From Campylobacter novaezeelandiae (lineage in GTDB: Bacteria > Campylobacterota > Campylobacteria > Campylobacterales > Campylobacteraceae), in assembly GCF_004323845.1 (NCBI RefSeq), contig NZ_QPGR01000008.1, forward strand, positions 1-64,000: a DNA stretch of 64,000 nucleotides. The letters run 5' to 3'. The notes beneath the pieces are model-generated. The model did no database searches. It worked only from the letters and a program-made list of their open reading frames with translations, and was not told the origin of the DNA. The position numbers and the translations under genes are program-made. Shown piece after piece: positions 39,085 through 48,524 of the stretch (the stretch's first letter is position 1; every line of letters begins with the position of its first letter).

Positions 39085-40586
39085 GTCTTATCCTTTGTAT
39101 TGGGATTAATTGGACGCATTGCTGGAAACAAAATAACGTCGCGAATTGATTTTTTATTGGTTAAAAGCATTACCAATCTATCGATTCCTATGCCCTCTCC
39201 TGCAGTTGGAGGCATACCATATCCTAAAGCATTTATAAAATCTTCATCCATCTCACAAGCTTCTTCATTGCCGTTATTTTTTGCTTCAACTTGTTTTAAA
39301 AACCTTTCATATTGATCAATTGGATCATTAAGCTCATTAAAACCATTAGCTAGTTCTCTACCGCAAATAAAAAGTTCAAATCTCTCAGCTATGTCTTTAT
39401 TACTATCACTTCTTCTTGATAAAGGACTTATAGAAATTGGAAATTCTGTAACAAAAGTAGGATTAATTAGCTTATCTTCCACATAATGATCAAAAAGTTC
39501 TGCTTGCAAATGACCCAAATCTAATTTTTCATTTGCTTCAAAACCGTCTTGTTTTAATTTTGATAAAATTTTTTCTTTATTTTCTATAAGGTCTTCTTGT
39601 AAATTACCATATTTTTTTAAAGCTTCTTTATAAGAAATTCTTTCAAAAGGCTTTGAAAAATCGATCATATGACCATCAAATTCTATTTTAAGCTCTAAAT
39701 TTAACTCTTTTAAAAGCATAGCAAATAACTCTTCTGTTAAATCCATTAAATCTTTATAATTATGATAAGCCCAATAAAATTCTATAGTAGTAAATTCTGG
39801 ATTATGTGTTAAATCCATTCCTTCATTTCTAAAACAACGATTAATTTCAAAAACAGCTTCAAATCCTCCTACTATCAATCTTTTAAGATATAATTCTGGA
39901 GCTATTCTTAAAAATCTCTCAACACCTAAAGCATTATGAAAAGTTTTAAACGGTTTAGCATTAGCTCCTCCGGCAATAGGATGCATCATAGGAGTCTCTA
40001 CTTCCAAAAAACCTTTTTTTTCAAAGAAAACACGAATTAAACTTACAATTTTAGATCTTAAATAAAAATCTCTTCTTACTTCATGATTCATTATCATATC
40101 AACGTAACGTTTACGGTATCTTTGCTCAATATCTGTTAAACCGTGATACTTTTCTGGTAAAGGAACTATAGCTTTTGAAGCTAATGTTAACTCTTGAACA
40201 TGTATACTAAATTCACCCGTTTTAGTCACAAAAGGAAAACCTTTTACTAAAACAATATCCCCTACTTCAAGATTCTTTTTTAAAAAATTAAAATAATCTT
40301 CACCAATACTATCTTTACTAAAATAAATTTGCAAATTAGATTCATCATCTTCAATATTTGCAAAAACTGACTTTCCAGCAATTCTCAAAAGCTTTAAACG
40401 CCCAGCTATAGTAGAAAAAGAATTTTCATCTCTTTTACTTTCACTATCTACTACATAAAAAAAATGATTTTTAAATTCTTTAATACTCATTTCTTTTTTT
40501 AAAAAATGAGGATAAGGATTAATATTTATCTTTCTAAATTCATTTGCTTTTTCAATTCTTTGTTGTTCTAAAATATTATCAAACAT
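39081..40586 (-). CDS. lysS: Lysyl-tRNA synthetase (class II)
   Basis: A 501-residue class II synthetase with an N-terminal OB-fold anticodon-binding domain (about residues 50-150) and a C-terminal catalytic domain. Motif 2 is [21 protein letters not shown] and motif 3 is [12 protein letters not shown] near the end. It lies directly after fur (stop and start are adjacent) and is coupled to glyA. Confidence 0.97.
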   Translation of the reverse strand: MFDNILEQQRIEKANEFRKININPYPHFLKKEMSIKEFKNHFFYVVDSESKRDENSFSTIAGRLKLLRIAGKSVFANIEDDESNLQIYFSKDSIGEDYFNFLKKNLEVGDIVLVKGFPFVTKTGEFSIHVQELTLASKAIVPLPEKYHGLTDIEQRYRKRYVDMIMNHEVRRDFYLRSKIVSLIRVFFEKKGFLEVETPMMHPIAGGANAKPFKTFHNALGVERFLRIAPELYLKRLIVGGFEAVFEINRCFRNEGMDLTHNPEFTTIEFYWAYHNYKDLMDLTEELFAMLLKELNLELKIEFDGHMIDFSKPFERISYKEALKKYGNLQEDLIENKEKILSKLKQDGFEANEKLDLGHLQAELFDHYVEDKLINPTFVTEFPISISPLSRRSDSNKDIAERFELFICGRELANGFNELNDPIDQYERFLKQVEAKNNGNEEACEMDEDFINALGYGMPPTAGEGIGIDRLVMLLTNKKSIRDVILFPAMRPINPNTKDKT

Positions 40587-41057
40587 TTATATCCTTGTTT
40601 TTGGCTTTAAATTACATTCGCTACAAATTCCATAAAGTTGCATTAAGTGGCCAGTAAGTTTAAAATTGTATTGTTGTGCAATTATAGATTGCTGCTCTTC
40701 TATTATAGAATTTTCAAACTCTATAATTTTTCCACAATTTTTACATATCATATGATCATGGTGTGGCTTATTCGCTAATTCATATTTCTTTCCAGCAGAT
40801 CCAAATGATATAGAAGTTACCATTTGAGCATCTTCAAGCAAATTTAAAGTTCTATATACAGTAGCTATTCCTATATTTAAATTTGGCTCAATTTGTTTAA
40901 TTTCCATATATAGGCTTTCTGGAGTATAATGTGTATCACTATTATATAAAGTTTTTAAAAGAATTTCTCTTTGTTTTGTGTATTTTAAACCACCTTGGCG
41001 TAAAATTTTTTTAAAACTCTCTAATAAAACATCATATTCTATATTTTCAACTAGCAT
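40587..41057 (-). CDS. fur: Ferric uptake regulator Fur
   Basis: A 156-residue iron-dependent repressor. An N-terminal winged helix (about residues 10-85; [32 protein letters not shown]) is followed by the dimerisation domain with the metal site [16 protein letters not shown] and a second zinc pair CSEC near the C-terminus. In C. jejuni fur also sits upstream of lysS. Its start overlaps the end of cvpA by 11 bp. Confidence 0.97.
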   Translation of the reverse strand: MLVENIEYDVLLESFKKILRQGGLKYTKQREILLKTLYNSDTHYTPESLYMEIKQIEPNLNIGIATVYRTLNLLEDAQMVTSISFGSAGKKYELANKPHHDHMICKNCGKIIEFENSIIEEQQSIIAQQYNFKLTGHLMQLYGICSECNLKPKTRI

Positions 41058-41616
41058 TAAATTTTTCCTTTAAAGCATTATTTGAATCAAATTCCTCTAA
41101 ATTTTTATTCATTTTATCAATAGATGCTTCCGTTAAAGGTTGATTCATAATATAAGAACCTACATTTTTTAATAAATCTAAAGTATAGCTATTTTGAGCA
41201 AAATTATTTAATTTATCATTTAAAAAACTTATTTTAGAAATACAAAAGACAAAAATAGAAAAAATTAAAAATATCTTTGCTGCGCCAAATAAGAATCCCC
41301 CTATACGATCAACAAAACCCAAACCACTCCATTTAATAAGTTTTGAAAGAAAACTTCCCAAAATTAAACAAAAAACCCAAAATAAAACAAGAATAACCAT
41401 AAAACCGGCAAATGAAGCTAAAGATTCATTTTCTATTTTATAAAAAGTATTTTGAATTAGCTTAGTGGCTTCAGCAGAATATTTAGAAGCTATAAAAATA
41501 CCTCCAACTATTCCAACAAGTCCAAAGACTTCTTTAAACAAGCCATTTAATATACCCTTAAGACCTAAAAGTAAAGTAAATCCTAAAATAAATATATCAA
41601 ACCAATAAAAATTCAT
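41047..41616 (-). CDS. CvpA-family membrane protein
   Basis: A 189-residue protein with four predicted transmembrane helices, starting with [34 protein letters not shown], which matches the CvpA (colicin V production) family. It ends in a short cytoplasmic tail. The molecular function is unclear; family members have been linked to envelope stress tolerance. It is between gatC and fur, overlapping fur. Confidence 0.85.
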   Translation of the reverse strand: MNFYWFDIFILGFTLLLGLKGILNGLFKEVFGLVGIVGGIFIASKYSAEATKLIQNTFYKIENESLASFAGFMVILVLFWVFCLILGSFLSKLIKWSGLGFVDRIGGFLFGAAKIFLIFSIFVFCISKISFLNDKLNNFAQNSYTLDLLKNVGSYIMNQPLTEASIDKMNKNLEEFDSNNALKEKFNAS

Positions 41617-41685
41617 AAAAATCCTATTCTAAAAAATCTAAAAAATTATTTTTTAATAAAAATTCTATAATAAAAAAATAAATAT

Positions 41686-41973
41686 TTAATCAATAATTTT
41701 TGGCACAATAAAAAAATGATCTTGACAACTTGGAGAATGCTTAAAAACTTCATTAATTATATTGCTATTTTTAACCTCATCATTTCTAAAAATAATATTG
41801 TTTTTAATAGGACTAACAGAGGTTTCTAAAGAATCTAGGTCTATCTCATTTAATTTTTCAACAAAATTAACAATTTCACTTAGCTCAGAAAGAAGTTCTT
41901 TTCTTTTTTCATCTGCAATTTTCAATGCACTCAATCTTTCAAGCTTTTCCAATAAATTTTCATCAATTTGCAT
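41686..41973 (-). CDS. gatC: Asp-tRNA(Asn)/Glu-tRNA(Gln) amidotransferase subunit C
   Basis: A 95-residue belt subunit that stabilises GatA-GatB. The helical N-terminus MQIDENLLEKLERLSALKIADEKR and the segment NEIDLDSLETSVSPI are typical. Campylobacter relies on the amidotransferase route for Gln-tRNA and Asn-tRNA. It heads the gatC-cvpA-fur-lysS-glyA run, with a well-formed promoter in the divergent spacer. Confidence 0.92.
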   Translation of the reverse strand: MQIDENLLEKLERLSALKIADEKRKELLSELSEIVNFVEKLNEIDLDSLETSVSPIKNNIIFRNDEVKNSNIINEVFKHSPSCQDHFFIVPKIID

Positions 41974-42009
41974 AATTTAATCCTTTAAAAAAAGCAGTTA
42001 AATTTTTGA

Positions 42010-42018
42010 ATTATATCA
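42010..42018 (-). promoter_or_regulatory. Extended -10 promoter of gatC
   Basis: The minus strand reads TGATATAAT (TGN plus TATAAT), about 37 bp before the gatC ATG. It lies next to the dyad at 42020. Confidence 0.6.
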
Positions 42019-42019
42019 C

Positions 42020-42048
42020 AAATATTCTTAAATAGTTTAAGAATATTT
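42020..42048. repeat. 29-bp perfect dyad between divergent promoters
   Basis: Arms of 13 bp (AAATATTCTTAAA and its inverse) around a TAG centre lie between the extended -10 elements of gatC (42010-42018) and of the yfgM-like gene (42060-42068). The position over the upstream regions of both promoters suits a shared operator. No gene ends here, so it is not a terminator. Confidence 0.6.
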
Positions 42049-42059
42049 AATCTAACTAA

Positions 42060-42068
42060 TGATAGAAT
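42060..42068 (+). promoter_or_regulatory. Extended -10 promoter of the yfgM-like gene
   Basis: TGATAGAAT (TGN plus TAGAAT). The hexamer overlaps an ATG at 42067 that would otherwise be the longest start of the downstream gene, which argues that the true start is downstream. Confidence 0.5.
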
Positions 42069-42108
42069 GCTAAAAAATTGTTTTAATAAATTAATTAAGG
42101 ATAAACAG

Positions 42109-42678
42109 TTGAAATTTCAAAACAATCTCAAAACAGAAAATTCTAGTATTCAGGAAAATTTTTTTAAAACATTTATTCATAGTGAAAGATTTTTTAAAAA
42201 ATATAAATTTTATATTTTAATAGTTATTATATGTTTATTAGCTTGGTTCATTGTTTCTATTATCAATAAAAAAATCGAAGAGAAAAATATTAAAGAGAAT
42301 AATCAGATATATTTAACTTTAATACAAAATCCAAATGATGATAAAATCGCCTCTAATTTAAAAGAAAAAAATATAAATCTTTATGCTTTATTTTTAATCA
42401 GTCAATTAAATAAAAATAACACAGACTCAAAAATCATTGATCAATTAAAACAAATAAGCCAAACTTCCAAAATAAATTTTTTAATAAAAAATATTATAGA
42501 TCTTGAACTTCATCAAAAATCTTTATTTTTAAAAGACTATTCTAAGATTTTAGAAGCTTATAGCTTTTTAGAACAAAATAAAATTGAAGAAGCTAAAGTT
42601 TTATTAAATCAAATTAAAAATAACTCTGAATTTAAACAAATTGCAGACAACTTAAAACATTATCAAGGTAACAACTAA
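42109..42678 (+). CDS. YfgM-like membrane-anchored protein
   Basis: A 189-residue bitopic protein: cytoplasmic N-terminus of about 25 residues, one transmembrane helix (YKFYILIVIICLLAWFIVSII) and a periplasmic TPR-like helical domain (LYALFLISQLNKNN..., LEQNKIEEAKVLLNQIKNN). That layout and the following BamB-like gene match E. coli YfgM-BamB, where YfgM interacts with the SecYEG/PpiD chaperone machinery. I start it at TTG 42109, which has AAGGA seven bases upstream; the ATG at 42067 falls in the -10 box. Confidence 0.65.
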   Translation: MKFQNNLKTENSSIQENFFKTFIHSERFFKKYKFYILIVIICLLAWFIVSIINKKIEEKNIKENNQIYLTLIQNPNDDKIASNLKEKNINLYALFLISQLNKNNTDSKIIDQLKQISQTSKINFLIKNIIDLELHQKSLFLKDYSKILEAYSFLEQNKIEEAKVLLNQIKNNSEFKQIADNLKHYQGNN

Positions 42679-42680
42679 AA

Positions 42681-43679
42681 ATGAAACATTTAATCTTAAT
42701 ATTTTTATGTATTTTTTTATTTAGCGCTTGTAGTACAAAAAGACAATATTTTAAGCCAGATCATATCAATAAAGATCTTGATAAAAGCGAAAGCTTAAAC
42801 TCAACCATTATTGATTGGAATATCTTTGCAGCCAAGCTTAAAAATAATCAAGCGATCTTTAAAAATCAGGGTGTTATTAAAAATTTTAAACTTGAAAAAA
42901 ATTATATGTTGCTCAATATGGAAGATAACGAGTTCTTCGTTGCTGATAATGATGGAAATTTAAAAATTTACAATCTCCAAAACCAAGAAGTTTATTCTTA
43001 CAAATTTGATGCAAGTGTTGTAAGCATAGCATCAAATGGGGACGATATGGCTTTAGTATTAGCTAATAATACCATTGTTCTTTTAAATAGAACGCTAGGA
43101 ATTAAATTCTCTCAAACACTGAGTCCATCTATAGCCCAAGATAATAGAATTGCTGCTCCTATTTTTTTAGACAATATCATAGTATATCCGACTTTAGATG
43201 GAAGAATTATTGTTATTTCAAAAAATGATTATAGAATTTTAAAAGATGTAGTCATTTCTGCTGAAGATTTTTTTAATAATATCATTTATTTAAATGTTGC
43301 AGATGATAAACTCATTGCCGCAAGTGCAAAAAAAGTTATAGTTGTAACCCAAAATCAAACTTTTTATTTATATGCAGATATTAAAGATATAGCTGTAAAT
43401 CATAATAATATTTTTATATTTGATAAAGACGGAAATATTATTAAGACAGATTTAAATCTAAAAAAAATAACAGAAAAAAAACTTGAATTTGCAATATTTA
43501 CAAAAGCAAATATTTACAATGATTATTTATATATATTCGAAAAAACTGGATATTTAATAAAAAGTGACTTAAACTTAGATAAAATGGAAATTTATGAATT
43601 AAATAATGCTGTTGATAAAATGTCATTTATAGACAATAGGGCATTTTATTATAATGATAAAATTTTAAAATTTAAATAG
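42681..43679 (+). CDS. BamB-like outer-membrane lipoprotein (beta-propeller)
   Basis: A 332-residue lipoprotein with signal peptide and lipobox (FLCIFLFSAC, Cys near residue 17). The mature part is built from repeated beta-rich units of about 40 residues (EFFVADNDGNLKIYNLQNQEVYSY, PTLDGRIIVISKNDYRILKDV, IFDKDGNIIKTDLNLKK), the PQQ-like blades of a beta-propeller. This is how BamB of the outer-membrane assembly complex looks, and the upstream YfgM-like gene strengthens the match. Sequence divergence is large, so the call is by architecture. Confidence 0.65.
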   Translation: MKHLILIFLCIFLFSACSTKRQYFKPDHINKDLDKSESLNSTIIDWNIFAAKLKNNQAIFKNQGVIKNFKLEKNYMLLNMEDNEFFVADNDGNLKIYNLQNQEVYSYKFDASVVSIASNGDDMALVLANNTIVLLNRTLGIKFSQTLSPSIAQDNRIAAPIFLDNIIVYPTLDGRIIVISKNDYRILKDVVISAEDFFNNIIYLNVADDKLIAASAKKVIVVTQNQTFYLYADIKDIAVNHNNIFIFDKDGNIIKTDLNLKKITEKKLEFAIFTKANIYNDYLYIFEKTGYLIKSDLNLDKMEIYELNNAVDKMSFIDNRAFYYNDKILKFK

Positions 43680-43739
43680 TTTTTTAACTTAAAAATTTCT
43701 AGAATTTGCAACTAGATTTTATAAAGGAATATAGAACTT

Positions 43740-44372
43740 ATGATTTTATGTGATATTGGCAACTCTAATGCAAATTTTTTAGATAATAATAAATACTTTT
43801 CTCTTAATATTAAGCAATTTTTAGATTTTAAAACAGAACATAAAGTTTTTTATATTAATGTTAACGAGCAAATAAAAGATCATCTCAAATCATTGCCTTA
43901 TTTTATAGATCTTGAGCCCTATTTTTCTTTTGATACTATATATCAAGGTTTAGGAATTGATAGAATCTCTGCTTGTTATACAATAAGCGATGGGGTAGTA
44001 GTTGATGCAGGAAGTGCAATAAGTGTTGATATCGTTTCAAATTCCATCCATCTAGGTGGTTTTATACTACCAGGGATTAGTAATTTTCGTAAAATTTTTT
44101 CATTTATTTCTCCAAGATTAAAATGCGAGTTAAATACCCAAGTAAGCTTTGATGCTTTTCCGCAAAAAACTATGGATGCTTTAAGTTATGGCGTTTTTAA
44201 AGGAATTTATCTTCTTATTAAAGATGTTGCCAAAAATAAAAAAATCTATTTTACCGGTGGAGATGGAAAATTTCTTGCTAATTTTTTTGAACTTTCGATT
44301 TATGATAAACTTTTAATTTTTAGAGGAATGAAAAAAGTTCTTCAAGAAAATCCTCAACTTATTACTAATTAA
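43740..44372 (+). CDS. coaX: Type III pantothenate kinase
   Basis: First enzyme of coenzyme A synthesis. A 210-residue member of the ASKHA fold: N-terminal phosphate motif LCDIGNSNANF, DRISACYTISDGVVVDAGSAISVD, and LGGFILPG; YFTGGDGKFL near the end is the second nucleotide-contacting strand. It is slightly shorter than typical CoaX (about 250), as in Helicobacter and Campylobacter. It lies 60 bp after the BamB-like gene. Confidence 0.92.
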   Translation: MILCDIGNSNANFLDNNKYFSLNIKQFLDFKTEHKVFYINVNEQIKDHLKSLPYFIDLEPYFSFDTIYQGLGIDRISACYTISDGVVVDAGSAISVDIVSNSIHLGGFILPGISNFRKIFSFISPRLKCELNTQVSFDAFPQKTMDALSYGVFKGIYLLIKDVAKNKKIYFTGGDGKFLANFFELSIYDKLLIFRGMKKVLQENPQLITN

Positions 44373-44410
44373 TGTTACAAAAATACTCTTATAGCAATGT
44401 TATTATTTTA

Positions 44411-44437
44411 TTTAATTTATTTATAAAATAAATTAAA
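44411..44437 (+). terminator. AT-only hairpin after coaX
   Basis: TTTAATTTAT and ATAAATTAAA form a 10-bp stem with a 7-base loop between coaX and mqo. All pairs are A-T, so termination would be weak; it may instead be part of the mqo upstream region. Confidence 0.35.
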
Positions 44438-44478
44438 CTAAACTTTTATTAAAACTTATCCAAACAATAAGGAAAAAA

Positions 44479-45825
44479 GTGAAGCAGGAATTTGACGTAT
44501 TAATTATTGGAGCTGGAATCTCTGGTGCAGCATTATTTCATCAACTTTCAAAATATACAAACATTAAAAATATTGCTTTAATAGAAAAATATAATGCGCC
44601 AGCTAGCTTAAATAGCAAAAGCACAAGCAACTCTCAAACTATACATTGTGGCGATATCGAAACAAATTATACTCTTGAAAAAGCAAAAAAAGTAAAAGTT
44701 AGTGCTGATATGATTATAAAATATGGGCTTTTACAAAACGCTCAAAATAAATTTATGTTTTCTCATCAAAAAATGGTTTTAGGTGTAGGAGATATTGAGT
44801 GTGATTTTATAAAAAATCGCTATGAAGAATTTAAAGAACTTTACCCTTATATCAAGTTATTTGATAAAGATAAAATAAAAAATATTGAACCAAAAGTCGC
44901 CCTAGACTCAGATGGAATAAATACAAGAAAAGAAAATATTTTAGCCATTGGAGTTGAAAAAAATGAAATTTTTACTACAGTTGATTTCGAAAAAATGAGC
45001 TATAGCCTTATTGAGCAAGCTCAAAAACAAAACAAAAATACTTCTGTAATTTACAATCAAGAAATTGTTCATATAGAAAAAAAAGATGATATTTTTGTTG
45101 TAAAAAGTTCTGACTTTAAAGAATATAGAGCTAAATTTGTAGTTGTAAACGCTGGAGCACATTCTTTGTATCTAGCACATAAAATGAATTTAGGTCTTGA
45201 CAAGTCTTGTTGGCCAGTTGCTGGAAGTTTTTATCTTACAAAAAAAAGACTTTTAAATGGAAAAGTCTATACTGTTCAAAACCCCAAACTTCCTTTTGCA
45301 GCACTTCATGGAGATCCTGATTTGATGGCGGATATGAATACACGTTTTGGTCCAACTGCTCTTGTTATACCAAAATTAGAACGTTATAAAGGCTTAAAAT
45401 CTGTACCTGAATTTTTTGAAGCATTAAAATTTGATAAAACTGTTTTAAAAGTATGTATAAAAATGCTAAAGGATCCAACAATTCGCAATTATATATTTTA
45501 TAACTATCTTTTTGAGATTCCTTTTATTAATAAAAAAATATTTGTTAAAGATATAAGAAAGATTATTCCTTCTCTTAGAGTAGATGATATTTACTATGCT
45601 AAAGGTTTTGGAGGAATTCGACCACAAGTTGTTGATAAAACCAAAGAAGAACTTATGCTAGGAGAATCAAGTATCAATGATATACCAGGTATAATTTTTA
45701 ATATGACCCCAAGCCCAGGTGCAACAAGTTGCTTATATAATGCTCAAAAAGATACAAAAATAATATGCGAGTATTTAGGAACAAGTATTAATGAAGATCA
45801 ATTAAATTCAGAATTATTAAATTAA
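44479..45825 (+). CDS. mqo: Malate:quinone oxidoreductase
   Basis: A membrane-associated FAD enzyme oxidising malate to oxaloacetate and reducing menaquinone. The 448-residue protein begins with the FAD motif VLIIGAGISGAALFHQL and contains YAKGFGGIRPQVVDK and NMTPSPGATSCLYNAQKD, in line with the Helicobacter/Campylobacter MQO group. It starts with GTG, with AAGGA upstream. In C. jejuni the equivalent, Cj0393c, is next to pyk, as here. Confidence 0.9.
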   Translation: MKQEFDVLIIGAGISGAALFHQLSKYTNIKNIALIEKYNAPASLNSKSTSNSQTIHCGDIETNYTLEKAKKVKVSADMIIKYGLLQNAQNKFMFSHQKMVLGVGDIECDFIKNRYEEFKELYPYIKLFDKDKIKNIEPKVALDSDGINTRKENILAIGVEKNEIFTTVDFEKMSYSLIEQAQKQNKNTSVIYNQEIVHIEKKDDIFVVKSSDFKEYRAKFVVVNAGAHSLYLAHKMNLGLDKSCWPVAGSFYLTKKRLLNGKVYTVQNPKLPFAALHGDPDLMADMNTRFGPTALVIPKLERYKGLKSVPEFFEALKFDKTVLKVCIKMLKDPTIRNYIFYNYLFEIPFINKKIFVKDIRKIIPSLRVDDIYYAKGFGGIRPQVVDKTKEELMLGESSINDIPGIIFNMTPSPGATSCLYNAQKDTKIICEYLGTSINEDQLNSELLN

Positions 45826-45836
45826 AAGGAAAATCT

Positions 45837-47279
45837 ATGACAAAAAAAACAAAAATCGTTGCAACAATAGGTCCAGCAAGCGAAGATGAAAATATATTAC
45901 GTCAAATGATAATCAATGGTGTTAATGTTTTTAGACTTAATTTTTCTCATGGAAGTCATGAATATCATAAAAAAAATTTAATGACAATTAGAAAAGTTAG
46001 CCAAGAGCTTAATATAAGAGTAGGAATTCTTCAAGATATTAGCGGACCTAAAATTAGAACCAAAGAATTAAAAGAAGCTTTTGAACTCAAAAAAGATGAT
46101 AGACTTGATTTTTATAAAGAAGAAATTCTTGGAGAAAAAATCAGTGATAAGCATTATAAAATTAGCATAAATCATCCAGAAATTCTTGATATGCTAAAAA
46201 TCGATGATTATATTTATCTTTATGATGGTAGCATTCGTGTTAAAGTATCTCGCATTGAAAAAGACTACATACAAACAATAGTTGAAAATGATGGTTTTTT
46301 AAATTCTAATAAAGGGATTAATTTTCCAAATACAAAAATTAATATTGATGTTATCACTCGCAAAGATAAGGAAGATTTATTTTGGGGTATAAAAAACGAA
46401 GTGGATTTCTTAGCTATATCCTTCGTTCAAAATGCTCATGACATCAAAGAGGTAAAAAAAATATTAAAAGATAATAATTCAAAAATAGCTATTTTTGCAA
46501 AAATAGAAAAATTTGATGCTGTAGAAAATATAGATGAAATTATAGATTCAAGCGATGGTATTATGGTAGCTAGAGGCGATCTTGGAATAGAAGTTCCTTA
46601 TTATAAAGTTCCAAATATACAAAAAAGAATTATTCAAAAAGCTAACAATGCTAGTAAACCAGTTATCACTGCAACGCAAATGCTTTTTTCTCTTGCTAAA
46701 AGCAAAACAGCTACAAGAGCTGAAATTTCAGATGTTGCTAATGCAGTTTTAGATGGAACTGATGCAGTAATGTTAAGCGAAGAAAGCGCTATTGGAATAG
46801 ATCCTGTAAATGCTGTTGATATAATGAGTAAAACTATTATAGAAATAGAAAAAACTTACCCTTATAATAAATTTAATACTTTTGATTATATTGATGACAC
46901 AGATAAAATTATGCAATCAAGCACTCATTTAGCAAAAGATTTAAAAGTAGATGCTATATTTGCATTAACAAGTAGCGGAAAATCAGCTATTAAGATAGCA
47001 AGATATAGACCAAATATGCCAATTATTGCCATAGCTCATTCTGAAAAAACTTTAAATTTTTTAAGTATTGTTTGGGGGGTTAACCCTGCTATTTTGGTTA
47101 ACAAAAGTGAAAATCTTAATGCTTTGCTTAAAGATTCTATACGCTCAAGCGTTCAAAAAGGTTTTATAGATAAAAATAAATGCTACATACTAACCGCAGG
47201 TTTTCCAACTGGAGTAGAAGGATCAAGTAATCTTATCCGTATACTTAAAAAAGAACAAATAGCTCATTATCTTGATTAA
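45837..47279 (+). CDS. pyk: Pyruvate kinase
   Basis: Converts PEP and ADP to pyruvate and ATP. The 480-residue protein has TKIVATIGPAS at the N-terminus, the catalytic-lysine segment IFAKIEKFDAVENIDEI, and MVARGDLGIEVP. Campylobacter lacks a full Embden-Meyerhof pathway, so Pyk probably serves the lower, amino-acid-linked carbon flow. It ends at a bidirectional hairpin shared with hydD. A G6 run at 47074-47079 is too short for phase variation. Confidence 0.97.
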   Translation: MTKKTKIVATIGPASEDENILRQMIINGVNVFRLNFSHGSHEYHKKNLMTIRKVSQELNIRVGILQDISGPKIRTKELKEAFELKKDDRLDFYKEEILGEKISDKHYKISINHPEILDMLKIDDYIYLYDGSIRVKVSRIEKDYIQTIVENDGFLNSNKGINFPNTKINIDVITRKDKEDLFWGIKNEVDFLAISFVQNAHDIKEVKKILKDNNSKIAIFAKIEKFDAVENIDEIIDSSDGIMVARGDLGIEVPYYKVPNIQKRIIQKANNASKPVITATQMLFSLAKSKTATRAEISDVANAVLDGTDAVMLSEESAIGIDPVNAVDIMSKTIIEIEKTYPYNKFNTFDYIDDTDKIMQSSTHLAKDLKVDAIFALTSSGKSAIKIARYRPNMPIIAIAHSEKTLNFLSIVWGVNPAILVNKSENLNALLKDSIRSSVQKGFIDKNKCYILTAGFPTGVEGSSNLIRILKKEQIAHYLD

Positions 47280-47300
47280 AAATCAAGATTAATTTTTATA
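47269..47300. terminator. Bidirectional terminator between pyk and hydD
   Basis: ATCTTGATT and AATCAAGAT pair around an AAA loop, with TTAATTTTT on the right and A-rich sequence on the left. It overlaps both stop codons of the convergent genes. Confidence 0.75.
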
Positions 47301-47825
47301 AGATATATTGGCTAATTCTTGTAAAGAATAATCTGCTATTTTAATATAAGAAAATCCCTCTTCTTTTAAAAAATTTAATAAAATTTTTTCCATAATTTGA
47401 GTGCTCTTAATAATTTCATCAGAAATTGCAAAACTCATCTGCTCAATTCTTTTTGGAATACAAGCCAAAATTCTAGTTTCTGGAAGATCTCCTAAAATTT
47501 CCATATACTGTAGAGTTTGAAGCATTTCAACTTCATGAGCACTTCCACTCCACTTAATTTTATTGGGCATAGCACAATAAGGGAAAAAAAATACTTCTCC
47601 GATATTTGAATCATCAGCTGAAATGCAATCAAGTATAATTACCTTATCATATTTGGCGATAATATAACTTAATTGCAAAGCCAAAGTTCCTCCATCAACA
47701 AAATCTAAAATATATCCATTTGGATGAGAAAATTTATAATTTTTTTCAAGCAATTTACAAAGATGAACGCCTAAACCTTCATCTGCAAACATAATATTGC
47801 CTATCCCAAGAATTAAGAATTTCAA
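47289..47825 (-). CDS. hydD: Hydrogenase maturation protease
   Basis: Removes the C-terminal peptide of the large hydrogenase subunit after nickel insertion. A 178-residue M52-family protein beginning LILGIGNIMFADEGLGVHL, with the acidic nickel-sensing residues in this segment and in LDCISADD. It is the last gene of hydABCD and overlaps hydC by 4 bp. Confidence 0.93.
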   Translation of the reverse strand: MKFLILGIGNIMFADEGLGVHLCKLLEKNYKFSHPNGYILDFVDGGTLALQLSYIIAKYDKVIILDCISADDSNIGEVFFFPYCAMPNKIKWSGSAHEVEMLQTLQYMEILGDLPETRILACIPKRIEQMSFAISDEIIKSTQIMEKILLNFLKEEGFSYIKIADYSLQELANISYKN

Positions 47826-48514
47826 TGTTTCTCTTCTTTTACAAACTTATATCCACTAATGATAGCATCTATAGCACCATCTTTGCCTTTAATTGCATTA
47901 AAAATCGCCATGTAAATATGAACTGGTACAAATATTATAATCACCCACATCAAAATTCTATGATAAGTTCTTACATCAGCTAAACCACCCATTGCAGCTT
48001 CAAGAGGTCTTAAAATATTATATAGCAATCCCCCTAAACCCTCATGATAAGTATGGGTATAAAGAATAAGTCCAGTTAAAATAATACCTAACATCACAAG
48101 ATAAAAGAAAAAATAGGTCACAAACTGTAAAGGATTATAAACTCCTTTTAAATGAGGGTGTTTTCCTAAAAAAATATAAAATTTTATTTGTTCTATCCAT
48201 AATTTGACATTAAAAATATCCCACACACTTCTACGTTCTTTTGCGCTTACCTTGTCACAAAAAAATAAATATATCTTAAAAATAATACAAGCAATCAAAA
48301 CAAAACCCACTGCTTGATGAACTAAACGGTATTTTGCCTGCATAAAATTAACAGGCTCACCATTGCTAATTGGAGTTTGAAATACATAAGAAAGATAATA
48401 TCCCGTGCCAATAAGTATTACTATCGCAATAGCTCTTACCCAGTGCGTTAAACGCAAACCTATGCTAAATTCGTATTCAGCTTTTCTTTGCAATCTTTCT
48501 TCCTTGTTTTGCAT
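47822..48514 (-). CDS. hydC: Ni-Fe hydrogenase cytochrome b subunit
   Basis: Passes electrons from HydAB to menaquinone. The protein, about 230 residues, has four or five transmembrane helices with heme-ligand histidines in GLRLTHWVRAIAI, RLVHQAVGF and YHRILMWVIIIFVPVHIYMA. I start it at the ATG at 48514 (MQNKEERLQ), which has AAGGAG six bases upstream; a longer frame would run into the end of hydB. Between hydB and hydD. Confidence 0.93.
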   Translation of the reverse strand: MQNKEERLQRKAEYEFSIGLRLTHWVRAIAIVILIGTGYYLSYVFQTPISNGEPVNFMQAKYRLVHQAVGFVLIACIIFKIYLFFCDKVSAKERRSVWDIFNVKLWIEQIKFYIFLGKHPHLKGVYNPLQFVTYFFFYLVMLGIILTGLILYTHTYHEGLGGLLYNILRPLEAAMGGLADVRTYHRILMWVIIIFVPVHIYMAIFNAIKGKDGAIDAIISGYKFVKEEKH

Positions 48515-48524
48515 GAAAGCCTCC

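Noticed and set aside
47074..47079. G6 run inside pyk as a possible contingency tract
   Set aside because: Phase-variable tracts in this genus are usually eight or more G/C; the run is in a conserved enzyme and the frame is intact.
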